Source: CTSoil-075 sp964292325
GTDB taxonomy: Bacteria; Bacillota; Negativicutes; DSM-13327
Assembly (NCBI GenBank): GCA_964292325.1
Contig: CAXYVG010000048.1
Span: 1-30,370 of the forward strand
DNA length: 30,370 bases
Reading direction: 5' to 3'
The position numbers and the translations under genes are program-made. The notes beneath the pieces were generated by a model. That model did not search any database. It saw only the letters and a program-made list of their open reading frames with translations, and was not told the DNA's origin. Positions 1-7,473 of the stretch are shown here, piece after piece (within the stretch, counting starts at the first letter, position 1; each line of letters starts with the position of its first letter).

Positions 1-135
1 GTATATCCTCAGGCACGATGTCTTTCTTTGCACAAAGTAGCCCCACATCAGAAACTTAGATTTTAAAAGAATCTATATCACGGTAGTTTGCTAACGGTTT
101 TTTCACCATTTATTTTTATAGAAATAACTTATATC

Positions 136-297
136 TTAGTCTAACATGATCTTTTTTCTATCGTTCACTTTTAGTATATCTTTATGTACAGTACTTTTAC
201 TAACACCAAAGACAATTGCCGCTTGCCTTACGGTATTTTTGCTTTTTAAGATATGCTGGCAAATATCCAGTACTCGTTTACGAATGTAATCCTTCAT
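136..297 (-). CDS. spoIIID: C-terminally short SpoIIID-like sporulation regulator
   Basis: A 53-residue frame starts MKDYIRKRVLDICQHI and carries the SpoIIID helix-turn-helix VRQAAIVFGVSKSTVHKD (about residues 23-40). SpoIIID is the mother-cell DNA-binding protein that adjusts sigma-E and sigma-K genes. The position next to spoIIQ, spoIID and murA is the expected one. Family members are usually about 80-93 residues, with a basic C-terminal segment (around HLRGGEAT) that adds DNA contacts. Here the match stops right after VHKD, and the unrelated tail ILKVNDRKKIMLD ends in TAA. No other frame downstream restores the usual C-terminus, so a simple frameshift is unlikely. An AGGA/GGGGG stretch lies just upstream of the ATG. 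Either this is a truncated remnant with a full copy elsewhere, or an unusually short functional version; I cannot decide. Confidence 0.72.
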   Translation of the reverse strand: MKDYIRKRVLDICQHILKSKNTVRQAAIVFGVSKSTVHKDILKVNDRKKIMLD

Positions 298-345
298 AAT
301 TCCTGCGCCCCCTACCGTTACTTTGCTAACATATATATGCGGACA

Positions 346-373
346 AAATAAAAAAAAGCACTCTCGTGCTTTT
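346..373 (-). terminator. Intrinsic terminator after spoIIQ
   Basis: Read on the minus strand, AAAAGCAC pairs with GTGCTTTT around a GAGA loop and runs into a T-rich stretch (TTTTATTTT). It separates spoIIQ from spoIIID, so spoIIID probably has its own promoter in the roughly 50 bp that remain before its start. Confidence 0.8.
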
Positions 374-380
374 AAAATAC

Positions 381-480
381 AAGATAAGAAAAGACTTGGT
401 TTCGACCAAGTCCTCAGACAAAGGTCGAAGCCTTAGTCGTTCTTACTTGGAATCAAGAAGTGTTATACTTTCTGATTCCG
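381..480 (-). repeat. Dispersed ~100-nt element, copy 1
   Basis: On the minus strand this stretch begins CGGAATCAGAAAGTATA and ends ACCAAGTCTTTTCTTAT. It aligns over its whole length, with a few short gaps and mismatches, to 22211-22309 on the plus strand. The 5' part can fold with GGAATCA/TGATTCC arms. The 3' part is a perfect GACTTGGT/ACCAAGTC hairpin followed by TTTTCTT. It lies between the spoIIQ stop and the spoIIQ terminator. It may be a small RNA, a miniature mobile element or a mobile 3'-end structure; no protein-like frame is evident. Confidence 0.6.
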
Positions 481-517
481 TAAAAAAGACTACTTGTCCT
501 CTTTCTATTTGATTATT

Positions 518-554
518 GGACAGGTCTGTCCCTTTTGGGACAAGTAACCCGTCC
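518..554. repeat. Nested palindrome abutting the spoIIQ stop codon
   Basis: Outer arms GGACAGG (518-524) and CCCGTCC (548-554) enclose a perfect inner hairpin TGTCCC-TTTT-GGGACA (527-542). On the minus strand the structure starts directly after the spoIIQ TAG (555-557). There is no T-tract, so it looks more like a repetitive palindrome than a terminator. Confidence 0.55.
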
Positions 555-1232
555 CTAGCGTGATTCGGGGTTTATGTAGTGATCCTTTTCTTTTATTGCT
601 AAATGTAGATGATCATAGGGCTCAGCATCAGAGCGCCCCATTGTGCCGATCAATTGACCGACATGAATGATACTGTCTTTATTAACATTTACATTTTCCA
701 GCGAACCATAATATATGCTGTAATGATCATTTGTTACTACGACTGTTAGCCCACTATGGGGATCACGAAAAATATCTGTTACTTTTCCGCTTGCAATTGC
801 TTGCACTGACTGTCCGGCAATGCCACTAATATCAATGCCAGTATGATAGCGCCACTCCTTATAGACCGGATGAAATTGCCAACCAAAATCTAGCACTCTT
901 TGACCTGCGATGGATTTGACAGAAACAATGCTCTCCTTCTCTATGTCCTTATTCTGCTTAGGAAGAGCCTGAGGCAATACTACATTCGCTACAGGCGGCT
1001 CCTCGATGTTGATAAGCACTTGATCGTCATTTTTCGGTTCTGAGTTCCAAGCAACATTAGGATTGTTCACGATATGAGAAAATATAACCATTAATATGAA
1101 ACATGGTATAACGACTAACCCTGCTGCCATATAGACCGGTATTCTTATCTTTGAAACGGCTCCAACAATCGGACCATGTATCTTCAAATATAACGGTATT
1201 CGTAGCAAAGTTGCAAATTTTAATTTAGACAT
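555..1232 (-). CDS. spoIIQ: SpoIIQ-type LytM/M23 membrane protein
   Basis: A 225-residue protein with one transmembrane segment (about 33-53) and a C-terminal LytM (peptidase M23) domain (about 105-225). SpoIIQ is made in the forespore and joins mother-cell SpoIIIAH to form the channel needed for engulfment. The zinc ligands are all visible: H130 and D134 in HTGID, and H208 and H210 in HLH. Known SpoIIQ proteins differ here: the B. subtilis protein lacks a ligand, while clostridial ones keep the set. Placement directly after spoIID supports SpoIIQ over a generic M23 peptidase. The ribosome binding site GAGGTGG precedes the ATG and sits in the loop of a hairpin whose stem contains the start codon. 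Confidence 0.85.
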   Translation of the reverse strand: MSKLKFATLLRIPLYLKIHGPIVGAVSKIRIPVYMAAGLVVIPCFILMVIFSHIVNNPNVAWNSEPKNDDQVLINIEEPPVANVVLPQALPKQNKDIEKESIVSVKSIAGQRVLDFGWQFHPVYKEWRYHTGIDISGIAGQSVQAIASGKVTDIFRDPHSGLTVVVTNDHYSIYYGSLENVNVNKDSIIHVGQLIGTMGRSDAEPYDHLHLAIKEKDHYINPESR

Positions 1233-1255
1233 ACTACCACCTCATTAGTAGTATG
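1230..1255 (-). promoter_or_regulatory. Hairpin holding the spoIIQ SD in its loop and AUG in its stem
   Basis: CATACTAC (1230-1237) and GTAGTATG (1248-1255) are perfect 8-bp inverted arms around a 10-nt loop. On the transcript, the loop carries the Shine-Dalgarno GAGGTG and the 3' arm ends in the start codon of spoIIQ. It could tune translation; function is inferred from geometry only. Confidence 0.5.
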
Positions 1256-1380
1256 CCCAATATGCGAACATATTATATATCATATATCGCAAGCAATCGC
1301 TATACATCGGTTAAGCCCCTTTACGGCAAACTAAACACATAGGTGTCGTTACATGATACGCTATCTATATACAGAAATTC

Positions 1381-2376
1381 TCATGAGCTAATTATATTGT
1401 TAATCGCCACACCAGTATAATAGGTAGTAATAATTTGTCGATAATCACTACCTTCTTTTGCCATACTATTGGCTCCATATTGGCATAGTCCGACACCATG
1501 ACCATAGCCAGTTGTCGTAATCACCATTTTCCCATCTTTGATTTCCATTGTAAAATCAGCAGAACGCAGTTCTAGTTTTTCGCGAATTGCCGTTCCAGAT
1601 AACGTTTTACTACCAATACGGATTTGCCCAATCCGTCCTGAGTCGGTTGTCTCAATGACCTGAATGGCTCCACTACCATTTTGTACGGCAGATACCACTT
1701 GTGTATCGGATCCTAACTTTTTTTCAATTTCAGATAATGAAAATTCTTTGCGTTCATGATAACGAGGAGACTTTGGATCCACTTTGGATGGTACGCTTTG
1801 TAGATAAGGATAATCAAACCCCCATACTTCTTTTGCACTAGCAGTACGTTCTCCACTAGTAGAATGAAATACAGCATTAATAAATGCTCCATTATACGTT
1901 ACGACCTGCCCTCTTGTCTCTCTAACCGCTCGACTAATTTTAGCCCAATATGATGCATAATGAGTACCCCAACGCTCCTTTAATTGATCCTGGCTTAACC
2001 AAGCTTGACTTTCATGATAGTTAGTACTAACATCCGCATTAGGCTGGGTGCTCACACCACTACCACCAAATCGATACATACTTTTGACAGCATACGTACG
2101 CGCTGCCACAGCCTGTGATTTGAGAGCTTCCAATTCAAATTCAGCAGGCATTTCAGCGGCTACTACCCCTACTATATAATCTTCTAAATTCATCTCAACA
2201 ATCTTATTTTGTTCATGCATATATACACGAATGGAAATATCTTCGCCCTGAAATAGAAGCCCGCTTTTATCTGAACTAAATTGGTTTTTATGTATGATAC
2301 TACTTACCATTAATGCTGGAATCATAATCACTACTACTATCACCAGTACAACGGTGAATGCTAGTATCTTTTTCAC
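1381..2376 (-). CDS. spoIID: Stage II sporulation protein D (SpoIID)
   Basis: A 331-residue protein with an N-terminal membrane anchor (about 4-27) and a SpoIID/LytB domain. SpoIID is a mother-cell lytic transglycosylase that, with SpoIIM and SpoIIP, degrades septal peptidoglycan during engulfment. Recognisable family motifs are VVAAEMPAEFELEALKSQAV with the conserved Glu at about 75, FHSTSGERT, and the C-terminal GYGHGVGLCQYGA. The start is GTG, preceded by GGGAGGGG at 8 nt; the nearby ATG is in another frame. It is separated from murA by a strong terminator and therefore expected to have its own, probably sigma-E, promoter. Confidence 0.93.
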   Translation of the reverse strand: MKKILAFTVVLVIVVVIMIPALMVSSIIHKNQFSSDKSGLLFQGEDISIRVYMHEQNKIVEMNLEDYIVGVVAAEMPAEFELEALKSQAVAARTYAVKSMYRFGGSGVSTQPNADVSTNYHESQAWLSQDQLKERWGTHYASYWAKISRAVRETRGQVVTYNGAFINAVFHSTSGERTASAKEVWGFDYPYLQSVPSKVDPKSPRYHERKEFSLSEIEKKLGSDTQVVSAVQNGSGAIQVIETTDSGRIGQIRIGSKTLSGTAIREKLELRSADFTMEIKDGKMVITTTGYGHGVGLCQYGANSMAKEGSDYRQIITTYYTGVAINNIISS

Positions 2377-2389
2377 GCATGTTACCCCT

Positions 2390-2426
2390 CCCTTGCATTA
2401 CATAACCACTACATTTTATGCAAGGG
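2390..2426 (-). promoter_or_regulatory. Hairpin overlapping the spoIID ribosome binding site
   Basis: CCCTTGCAT (2390-2398) and ATGCAAGGG (2418-2426) are perfect 9-bp inverted arms. On the transcript the 3' arm of the hairpin runs into the spoIID Shine-Dalgarno (AAGGGAGGGG), so folding would partly hide it. Confidence 0.45.
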
Positions 2427-2432
2427 ACAAGG

Positions 2433-2461
2433 CAAGTATGACTGCGATATGAAACATATAA
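2433..2461 (-). promoter_or_regulatory. Candidate sigma-E promoter of spoIID
   Basis: On the minus strand TTATATG (-35-like) is followed by 14 nt and CATACTTG (-10-like), a fair match to the sigma-E pattern KMATATT-N14-CATACAMT. It sits just after the murA terminator and about 57 nt before the spoIID start. SpoIID is a known sigma-E gene in Bacillus; the site here is an inference from spacing and sequence. Confidence 0.4.
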
Positions 2462-2507
2462 AGACAGAGACTGGCGAGAAAAAAGATTCTCGCCAGTCTC
2501 TGTCTTT
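2460..2507 (-). terminator. Strong terminator after murA
   Basis: A long perfect inverted repeat: AAAGACAGAGACTGGCGAGA (2460-2479) faces TCTCGCCAGTCTCTGTCTTT (2488-2507). It starts 9 bp after the murA stop codon. The loop carries a T-run on the minus strand, and the stem itself ends in TTT. It marks the end of the ywmB-murA transcript. Confidence 0.85.
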
Positions 2508-2516
2508 AATATCGTT

Positions 2517-3794
2517 CTATTTCTTACATTCCATTTTGCCGATACGTCTAATATCAGCACCAATGCCACATAATTTTGTTACCAAATCGTCATAACCGCG
2601 ATCAATATGATGCAGGTAGCCGACTTCCGTCTCACCATTGGCAACAAGACCTGCCAAAACCAAAGCTGCTCCAGCTCTTAGATCAGTGGCTTTTACTTGA
2701 CAACCAGTTAATGTCGGTAATCCTTCTACAACTGCACTACGGCCATCAATTTTTATACTAGCACCCATACGTTTTAATTCATCAACATGCATAAAACGAT
2801 TCTCGAATACCGTTTCGCTGATTACACTTGTGCCATGCGATACCGTTGTCATAGCCATAAACTGTGCTTGCATATCGGTAGGAAAACCTGGATATGGTAA
2901 TGTTTTAATATCAACAGCCTTTAAAACACCAGTACTTTTTACTCGTATACCATTGGTGTCTTCCTCAATGGTTACGCCAGCTTCTTTTAACTTCGCAATT
3001 ACTGGTTTCAAATGCTCTGATAACGCATTCTCAACGTACAAATCGCCACCCGTCATGGCGGCTGCCACCATAAAGGTACCAGCTTCAATACGATCTGGTA
3101 TTACTTCATACGTCCTACCAACCAACTCGGATACGCCTTCAATTTTTATAACATCGGTACCAGCACCCCGAATTTTAGCTCCCATCGTATTGAGATAATT
3201 CGCCAAATCAACAATTTCAGGTTCATGAGCTGCATTTTCCAAAATAGTCTGCCCTTTGGCCATACTAGCAGCCATCATAATATTTTCCGTAGCACCTACA
3301 CTAGGAAAATCAAGATAGATCCTAGCACCAGTCAAACCATTCGTAGCTTTCGCTTCTATATAGCCATGACCGATTTCGATTTGTGCCCCTAGCGCTTCAA
3401 AGCCCTTTAAATGCAAATCAATCGGACGAGTCCCAATTGCACAACCACCTGGCAGAGAAATTTTAGAATGACCATAACGCGCTAGTAATGGTCCCATAAT
3501 CAAAAAGGATGCTCGCATTTTGCGCACCAATTCATAGGGTGCCTCACAACTGTTAACACTCGTAGTGTCAACAGATAGCATATGTTGCTCTTTATTATAT
3601 TGAACTATGACTCCTAGATGTTTGAGCACTTCTGCAAAAGTACGTACATCTTCAAGATCCGGAACTTCTTCTAACGTACTTGGCGATGTACCAAGTAATG
3701 TTGCCGCAATGAGTGGTAATACTGCATTTTTTGCTCCACTAATTCTAACAGTACCAAATAACTTATTACCACCACGAATGACTAATTTCTCCAT
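2517..3794 (-). CDS. murA: UDP-N-acetylglucosamine 1-carboxyvinyltransferase (MurA)
   Basis: MurA transfers enolpyruvate from PEP to UDP-GlcNAc, the first committed step of peptidoglycan synthesis in the cytoplasm. The 425-residue protein begins MEKLVIRGGNKLFGTVRISG. It contains the substrate lysine K22 in GAKNAVLPL and the catalytic cysteine, the target of fosfomycin, at about C118 in SLPGGCAIGTRP. Starting at this ATG (GGGAGG about 10 nt upstream) gives the normal family length; the frame runs further upstream, but that extension has no family similarity. It is 70 bp downstream of ywmB and followed by a strong terminator. Its place beside ywmB and spoIID matches murAA of Bacillus. Confidence 0.96.
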   Translation of the reverse strand: MEKLVIRGGNKLFGTVRISGAKNAVLPLIAATLLGTSPSTLEEVPDLEDVRTFAEVLKHLGVIVQYNKEQHMLSVDTTSVNSCEAPYELVRKMRASFLIMGPLLARYGHSKISLPGGCAIGTRPIDLHLKGFEALGAQIEIGHGYIEAKATNGLTGARIYLDFPSVGATENIMMAASMAKGQTILENAAHEPEIVDLANYLNTMGAKIRGAGTDVIKIEGVSELVGRTYEVIPDRIEAGTFMVAAAMTGGDLYVENALSEHLKPVIAKLKEAGVTIEEDTNGIRVKSTGVLKAVDIKTLPYPGFPTDMQAQFMAMTTVSHGTSVISETVFENRFMHVDELKRMGASIKIDGRSAVVEGLPTLTGCQVKATDLRAGAALVLAGLVANGETEVGYLHHIDRGYDDLVTKLCGIGADIRRIGKMECKK

Positions 3795-3864
3795 TAGGTC
3801 ATATCCTCCCACAAACTCTACTACTCTATATTTGACACCAATTAAAGAGGCTATCGTTAAAACG

Positions 3865-4623
3865 TTAGTATTCTTGAGTGATAATTGGTGAAGCAATCGT
3901 TACATATGTGCGATTATCATACTGACTATACCGTATTGCTATATTTAAATTAATTTTCTTATCACCTACCTGTAACCAATCGGTAACATTGGGCGTAAAT
4001 CCAGTATAACTAGAAAAATTCCCAGCATCCAGTTGATCGATAATCGTTGCATCAATCACCATGAATGCTCTAGTTAAGGTTTCACGGCACTCTCCATCCA
4101 TTAGTTTACCATCAAGCCAGCCTATCAAGCAAGTACTAATCTGTGGTATGGAACCAAAATTCTCAATAATATGCAGGATTTGCGTCCGCATTTCTCTTTC
4201 TTGAAAATTTTTTTCTACTTTTTGCTCAATATTCAGTACCAAGTACCCCTCACGCTCTGATTTTTTGGTTTGACTAGGAATGGCCTTAGCCATCACCATC
4301 ACGTGAAAATCTTTGTTTGTTACCTCCGCTTTGACACTTACTTGTTGTTTTTGTTGTTGATGAATCAGCTGATAATCCTGAGGATCAATTCCTAATTGGC
4401 TCATAACCTGCTGTACTATACTTTCGAGTTGTGCATTGTCTAACTGTTTATTTGATAATTTTACCCATGAGTGAAAACTAGCCTGTTCAAAGTTTGCACC
4501 AGTTGATTCCATAGCCTGACTCAATGGTTCATCGCATGCAGCAACCGCTGCATTTTTCATTACACTCACTGAACATAATAAAAAAATAATGGCAACAATT
4601 AACGTTTGACGAAATCGGATCAT
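3865..4623 (-). CDS. ywmB: YwmB family protein, function unknown
   Basis: An about 252-residue protein with an N-terminal hydrophobic segment (a signal or anchor in MIRFRQTLIVAIIFLLCSVS), then a soluble extracytoplasmic domain with motifs such as LVLNIEQ and the tail YVTIASPIITQEY. Gene order (between atpC and murA), length and overall pattern fit the YwmB family, whose structure resembles TATA-binding-protein folds but whose role is unknown. The start ATG at 4623 has AAAGGATGGGG upstream; the ATG three codons earlier touches that site and is less likely. Expected location is outside the membrane. The family call rests mainly on context and general resemblance. Confidence 0.75.
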   Translation of the reverse strand: MIRFRQTLIVAIIFLLCSVSVMKNAAVAACDEPLSQAMESTGANFEQASFHSWVKLSNKQLDNAQLESIVQQVMSQLGIDPQDYQLIHQQQKQQVSVKAEVTNKDFHVMVMAKAIPSQTKKSEREGYLVLNIEQKVEKNFQEREMRTQILHIIENFGSIPQISTCLIGWLDGKLMDGECRETLTRAFMVIDATIIDQLDAGNFSSYTGFTPNVTDWLQVGDKKINLNIAIRYSQYDNRTYVTIASPIITQEY

Positions 4624-4736
4624 TTTCCCCATCCTTTATACTAATGATTTAAAAAATTATTATTCTTATTATCATTGTTGCCAAATTCCATGGTCAATAT
4701 GCAAAGGATTTTATAACGAGAAAATACCGAAAAAAA

Positions 4737-4767
4737 ATAACAGACTGCACAAGTCAGTCTGTTATTT
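4737..4767 (-). terminator. Terminator of the ATP synthase operon
   Basis: AATAACAGACT and AGTCTGTTATT are perfect inverted arms around a short loop. On the minus strand they are followed by a long T-run. It begins almost at the atpC stop codon. Confidence 0.88.
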
Positions 4768-4768
4768 T

Positions 4769-5182
4769 TTATAATTTCTTACTTTTAGCCACTGTTAGAC
4801 GTATCATCGCACGTTTGAGAGCAGCTTCCGCTCTTGCCACATCAATATTCTCTTTACTAGCACGTAACCTATTTTCAGCACGCTCTTTGGCCGATTGCGC
4901 CCTTAAGATATCAATCTCGCTAGGCATTTCAGCACTATTGGCTAGTATCGTAATCTTTTCAGGTTGTACCTCAATAAATCCGCCCGACAATGATACTTGT
5001 ATTTCTCCTCCATTGTCAGTCATGATTCGCAGTGGCCAAGTAACCAATGCAGCAATGAGAGCAGCATGTCCTGGTAAAATACCAATGTCGCCAGATGTCG
5101 TCCGCGCTATCACCATATTGGTATCATCTGAATAAGCCACTTTATCTGGGGTAACAATATCCAGCCTAATTGTTTTAGCCAT
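4769..5182 (-). CDS. atpC: ATP synthase F1 subunit epsilon
   Basis: Epsilon subunit of the F1 central stalk, which couples gamma to the c-ring and restrains ATP hydrolysis. The 137-residue protein has the N-terminal beta-sandwich (RLDIVTPDKVAY..., IGILPGHAALIAALV) and a C-terminal helical hairpin rich in Ala, Arg and Glu (about 88-137). It is the last gene of the operon. The ribosome binding site GGGGGA lies inside the end of atpD and the gap is 3 bp, so translation is probably coupled. The operon terminator follows at once. Confidence 0.96.
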   Translation of the reverse strand: MAKTIRLDIVTPDKVAYSDDTNMVIARTTSGDIGILPGHAALIAALVTWPLRIMTDNGGEIQVSLSGGFIEVQPEKITILANSAEMPSEIDILRAQSAKERAENRLRASKENIDVARAEAALKRAMIRLTVAKSKKL

Positions 5183-5185
5183 TTA

Positions 5186-6595
5186 TTATTCCCCCTTCAT
5201 TGTCCGGGCCTTTTCAACCACTTCATCAATGGAACCAGCCATATAAAACGCTGCTTCTGGCAAATCATCATGTTTACCACTAAGAATTTCCTTAAAACCA
5301 CGAATGGTTTCCTTTAATGGTACATATTTACCTGGAGTACCAGTAAAGGCTTCCGCAACGAAAAATGGTTGACTTAAGAAACGTTGTATTTTACGAGCTC
5401 TAGATACTGTAAGTTTATCATCATCTGATAATTCTTCCATACCTAAAATGGCAATAATATCTTGCAATTCTTTATAACGTTGCAGTACTTCTTGTACACC
5501 ACGAGCAACCTGATAATGTTCTTCACCGATAATATGTGGATCAACAATTCGGGAAGTAGAATCTAGCGGATCAACCGCTGGATAAATACCAAGTTCAGCA
5601 ATCTGCCGTGATAATACGGTTGTTGCATCAAGATGAGCAAATGTCGCTGCTGGAGCTGGATCTGTCAAATCATCGGCTGGTACATATACAGCCTGTACCG
5701 ATGTGATCGATCCCTTTTTCGTAGAGGTAATCCGTTCTTGCAAAGCACCAACATCTGTTGCGAGTGTAGGTTGATAACCTACTGCAGATGGCATACGTCC
5801 AAGAAGTGCGGATACTTCAGAACCAGCTTGAATAAAGCGGAAAATATTATCCACGAAGAACAGTACGTCCTGTCCACCTACATCACGAAAATATTCTGCC
5901 ATCGTAAGACCAGTCAAGGCAACACGCATACGCGCTCCAGGTGGTTCATTCATCTGCCCATATACCAAGGCAGTTTTTTCAATAACCCCGGATTCTTGCA
6001 TTTCTGCCCACAGGTCATTCCCCTCACGTGTACGCTCGCCTACCCCAGCGAATACGGAATATCCACCATGTTCCGTGGCAATATTACGAATAAGCTCCAT
6101 GATCAGTACTGTCTTACCTACACCAGCACCACCAAATAGTCCAATTTTACCACCCCGAGAATAAGGGGCAATCAAATCAACTACTTTAATACCCGTTTCT
6201 AAAATTTGTGTTGCCGTTTCCTGCTCTTCAAACGTAGGAGCTGGACGGTGAATTGGCCAATGATCATCGGCCTCTACCTTTGCATCATTATTATCAACTG
6301 TATTCCCTAGTACATTAAATACTCTACCTAGAGTACCTTTCCCTACGGGAATTTTAATCGGAGCCCCGGTATCTACAGCCTGCATACCCCGTGTCAAACC
6401 ATCAGTGGAAGACATCGCTACACAACGGACGATATTATCGCCTAGATGCTGCATAACTTCTACGATGAGACTAATCTCTACCTCAGTTGATGAATCGGCG
6501 ATTTTAACTGCATTATAAATGGCAGGTAGATTATCCGGGGGGAATTCAATATCAACGACAGGTCCAATAACCTGTATCACTTTACCTGTATTCAA
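5186..6595 (-). CDS. atpD: ATP synthase F1 subunit beta
   Basis: Catalytic beta subunit of F1. The 469-residue protein has the Walker A motif GGAGVGKT (155-162), the GERTREGNDL segment (186-195) carrying the catalytic glutamate, and the DELSEED-like region near the C-terminus (here MEELSDDDK). Length is normal. The start codon is TTG: GGAGGGGGAACCC lies directly upstream, and the product then begins MNTGKVIQVIGPVVDIEF, which matches family N-termini. It ends with two consecutive stop codons that overlap the atpC translation signal. Confidence 0.97.
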   Translation of the reverse strand: MNTGKVIQVIGPVVDIEFPPDNLPAIYNAVKIADSSTEVEISLIVEVMQHLGDNIVRCVAMSSTDGLTRGMQAVDTGAPIKIPVGKGTLGRVFNVLGNTVDNNDAKVEADDHWPIHRPAPTFEEQETATQILETGIKVVDLIAPYSRGGKIGLFGGAGVGKTVLIMELIRNIATEHGGYSVFAGVGERTREGNDLWAEMQESGVIEKTALVYGQMNEPPGARMRVALTGLTMAEYFRDVGGQDVLFFVDNIFRFIQAGSEVSALLGRMPSAVGYQPTLATDVGALQERITSTKKGSITSVQAVYVPADDLTDPAPAATFAHLDATTVLSRQIAELGIYPAVDPLDSTSRIVDPHIIGEEHYQVARGVQEVLQRYKELQDIIAILGMEELSDDDKLTVSRARKIQRFLSQPFFVAEAFTGTPGKYVPLKETIRGFKEILSGKHDDLPEAAFYMAGSIDEVVEKARTMKGE

Positions 6596-6622
6596 AGGGT
6601 TCCCCCTCCTATCCTAGTATTT

Positions 6623-7468
6623 TTACTTCAACGCCTCGGCGCCACCCACAATTTCAGAAATTTCTCTAGTAATTGTGGCCTGACGAATCTTATTATAATT
6701 AAGAATGAGCTTCGCAATTAACTCTTGTGCATTATCAGTCGCTGAACCCATAGCGGTCATTCGAGCACCAAGTTCACTTGCCGCTGACTGGAGCAATGCT
6801 CCATAAATAACAGATTCCAAATATTGTGGCAATAGAAACTTGAGCACTTCTTCCGGGGAAGGTTCAAAAATATACTCTTGATGCTTAGCCTCTGCCGCAC
6901 TATCTTCGATTGGCAATAGTTTGATGCTTACTGGTGTTTGCGTCAGAGCTGAGTAAAATTTAGTATATACCAAATGAACTTCATCATAGGTACCAGCCGT
7001 AAATTCTTCTGTAATCTTTCTGGCAATACTTACCGCATGCTGATAGCTCGGTTTATCAGAAAATCCCGTATATTCCTGATCTACAGTGTAGCCACGATGT
7101 GTAAAATAATCTCGTGCTTTACGGCCAACAGTCAATAAAGCAACATCATTGCGACCTGCAACCTCTGGCAATGCCATTTTAATAACATTAGAAGAATAAG
7201 CCCCTGCCAAACCTTTATCAGCACTTAATATCAAGTAAGCAACACGTTTTACGTCTCGTACCTCTAGTAAAGGATGAGTAGCATCTGATGCGCCACTTGC
7301 GACGCTCGCTAGCACTTCACGAATCTTTTCTGTGTATGGACGGCTAGTACTAGCCTTTTCCTGAGCTTTACGCAACCGAGCGGCAGCCACCATTTTCATG
7401 GCTTTTGTGATTTGTTCAATACTTTTTACGCTTTTTATACGGCGGCGTATATCTTGTGCATTAGGCAT
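6623..7468 (-). CDS. atpG: ATP synthase F1 subunit gamma
   Basis: Gamma subunit, the rotating shaft of F1. The 281-residue protein has the characteristic N-terminal helix (MPNAQDIRRRIKSVKSIEQITKAMKMVAAARLRKA, about 1-35) and C-terminal helix (AMGSATDNAQELI...NKIRQATITREISEI, about 239-273) that form the coiled coil inside the alpha3beta3 ring. The atpA stop codon TGA is inside its ribosome binding site GAGGTGATG, giving tight coupling. Confidence 0.96.
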   Translation of the reverse strand: MPNAQDIRRRIKSVKSIEQITKAMKMVAAARLRKAQEKASTSRPYTEKIREVLASVASGASDATHPLLEVRDVKRVAYLILSADKGLAGAYSSNVIKMALPEVAGRNDVALLTVGRKARDYFTHRGYTVDQEYTGFSDKPSYQHAVSIARKITEEFTAGTYDEVHLVYTKFYSALTQTPVSIKLLPIEDSAAEAKHQEYIFEPSPEEVLKFLLPQYLESVIYGALLQSAASELGARMTAMGSATDNAQELIAKLILNYNKIRQATITREISEIVGGAEALK

Positions 7469-7473
7469 TTACA

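Noticed and set aside
1..135. Possible gene at the left edge (minus-strand frame DVGLLCAKKDIVPEDI)
   Set aside because: Only about 16 codons to the edge, no ribosome binding site and no recognised family; the usual neighbour mreB/mbl was looked for and not seen.
2300..2380. ATG at 2380 as the start of spoIID
   Set aside because: It is in a different frame; the SpoIID frame begins at the GTG at 2376 with proper spacing to GGGAGGGG.
3795..3896. N-terminal extension of murA (34 codons)
   Set aside because: No family similarity, and a good GGGAGG site lies before the internal ATG that gives the normal length.
5633..6139. Plus-strand open frame of 168 codons opposite atpD
   Set aside because: Lies wholly inside the clearly conserved beta-subunit gene, has no family resemblance and no ribosome binding site; an antisense shadow.
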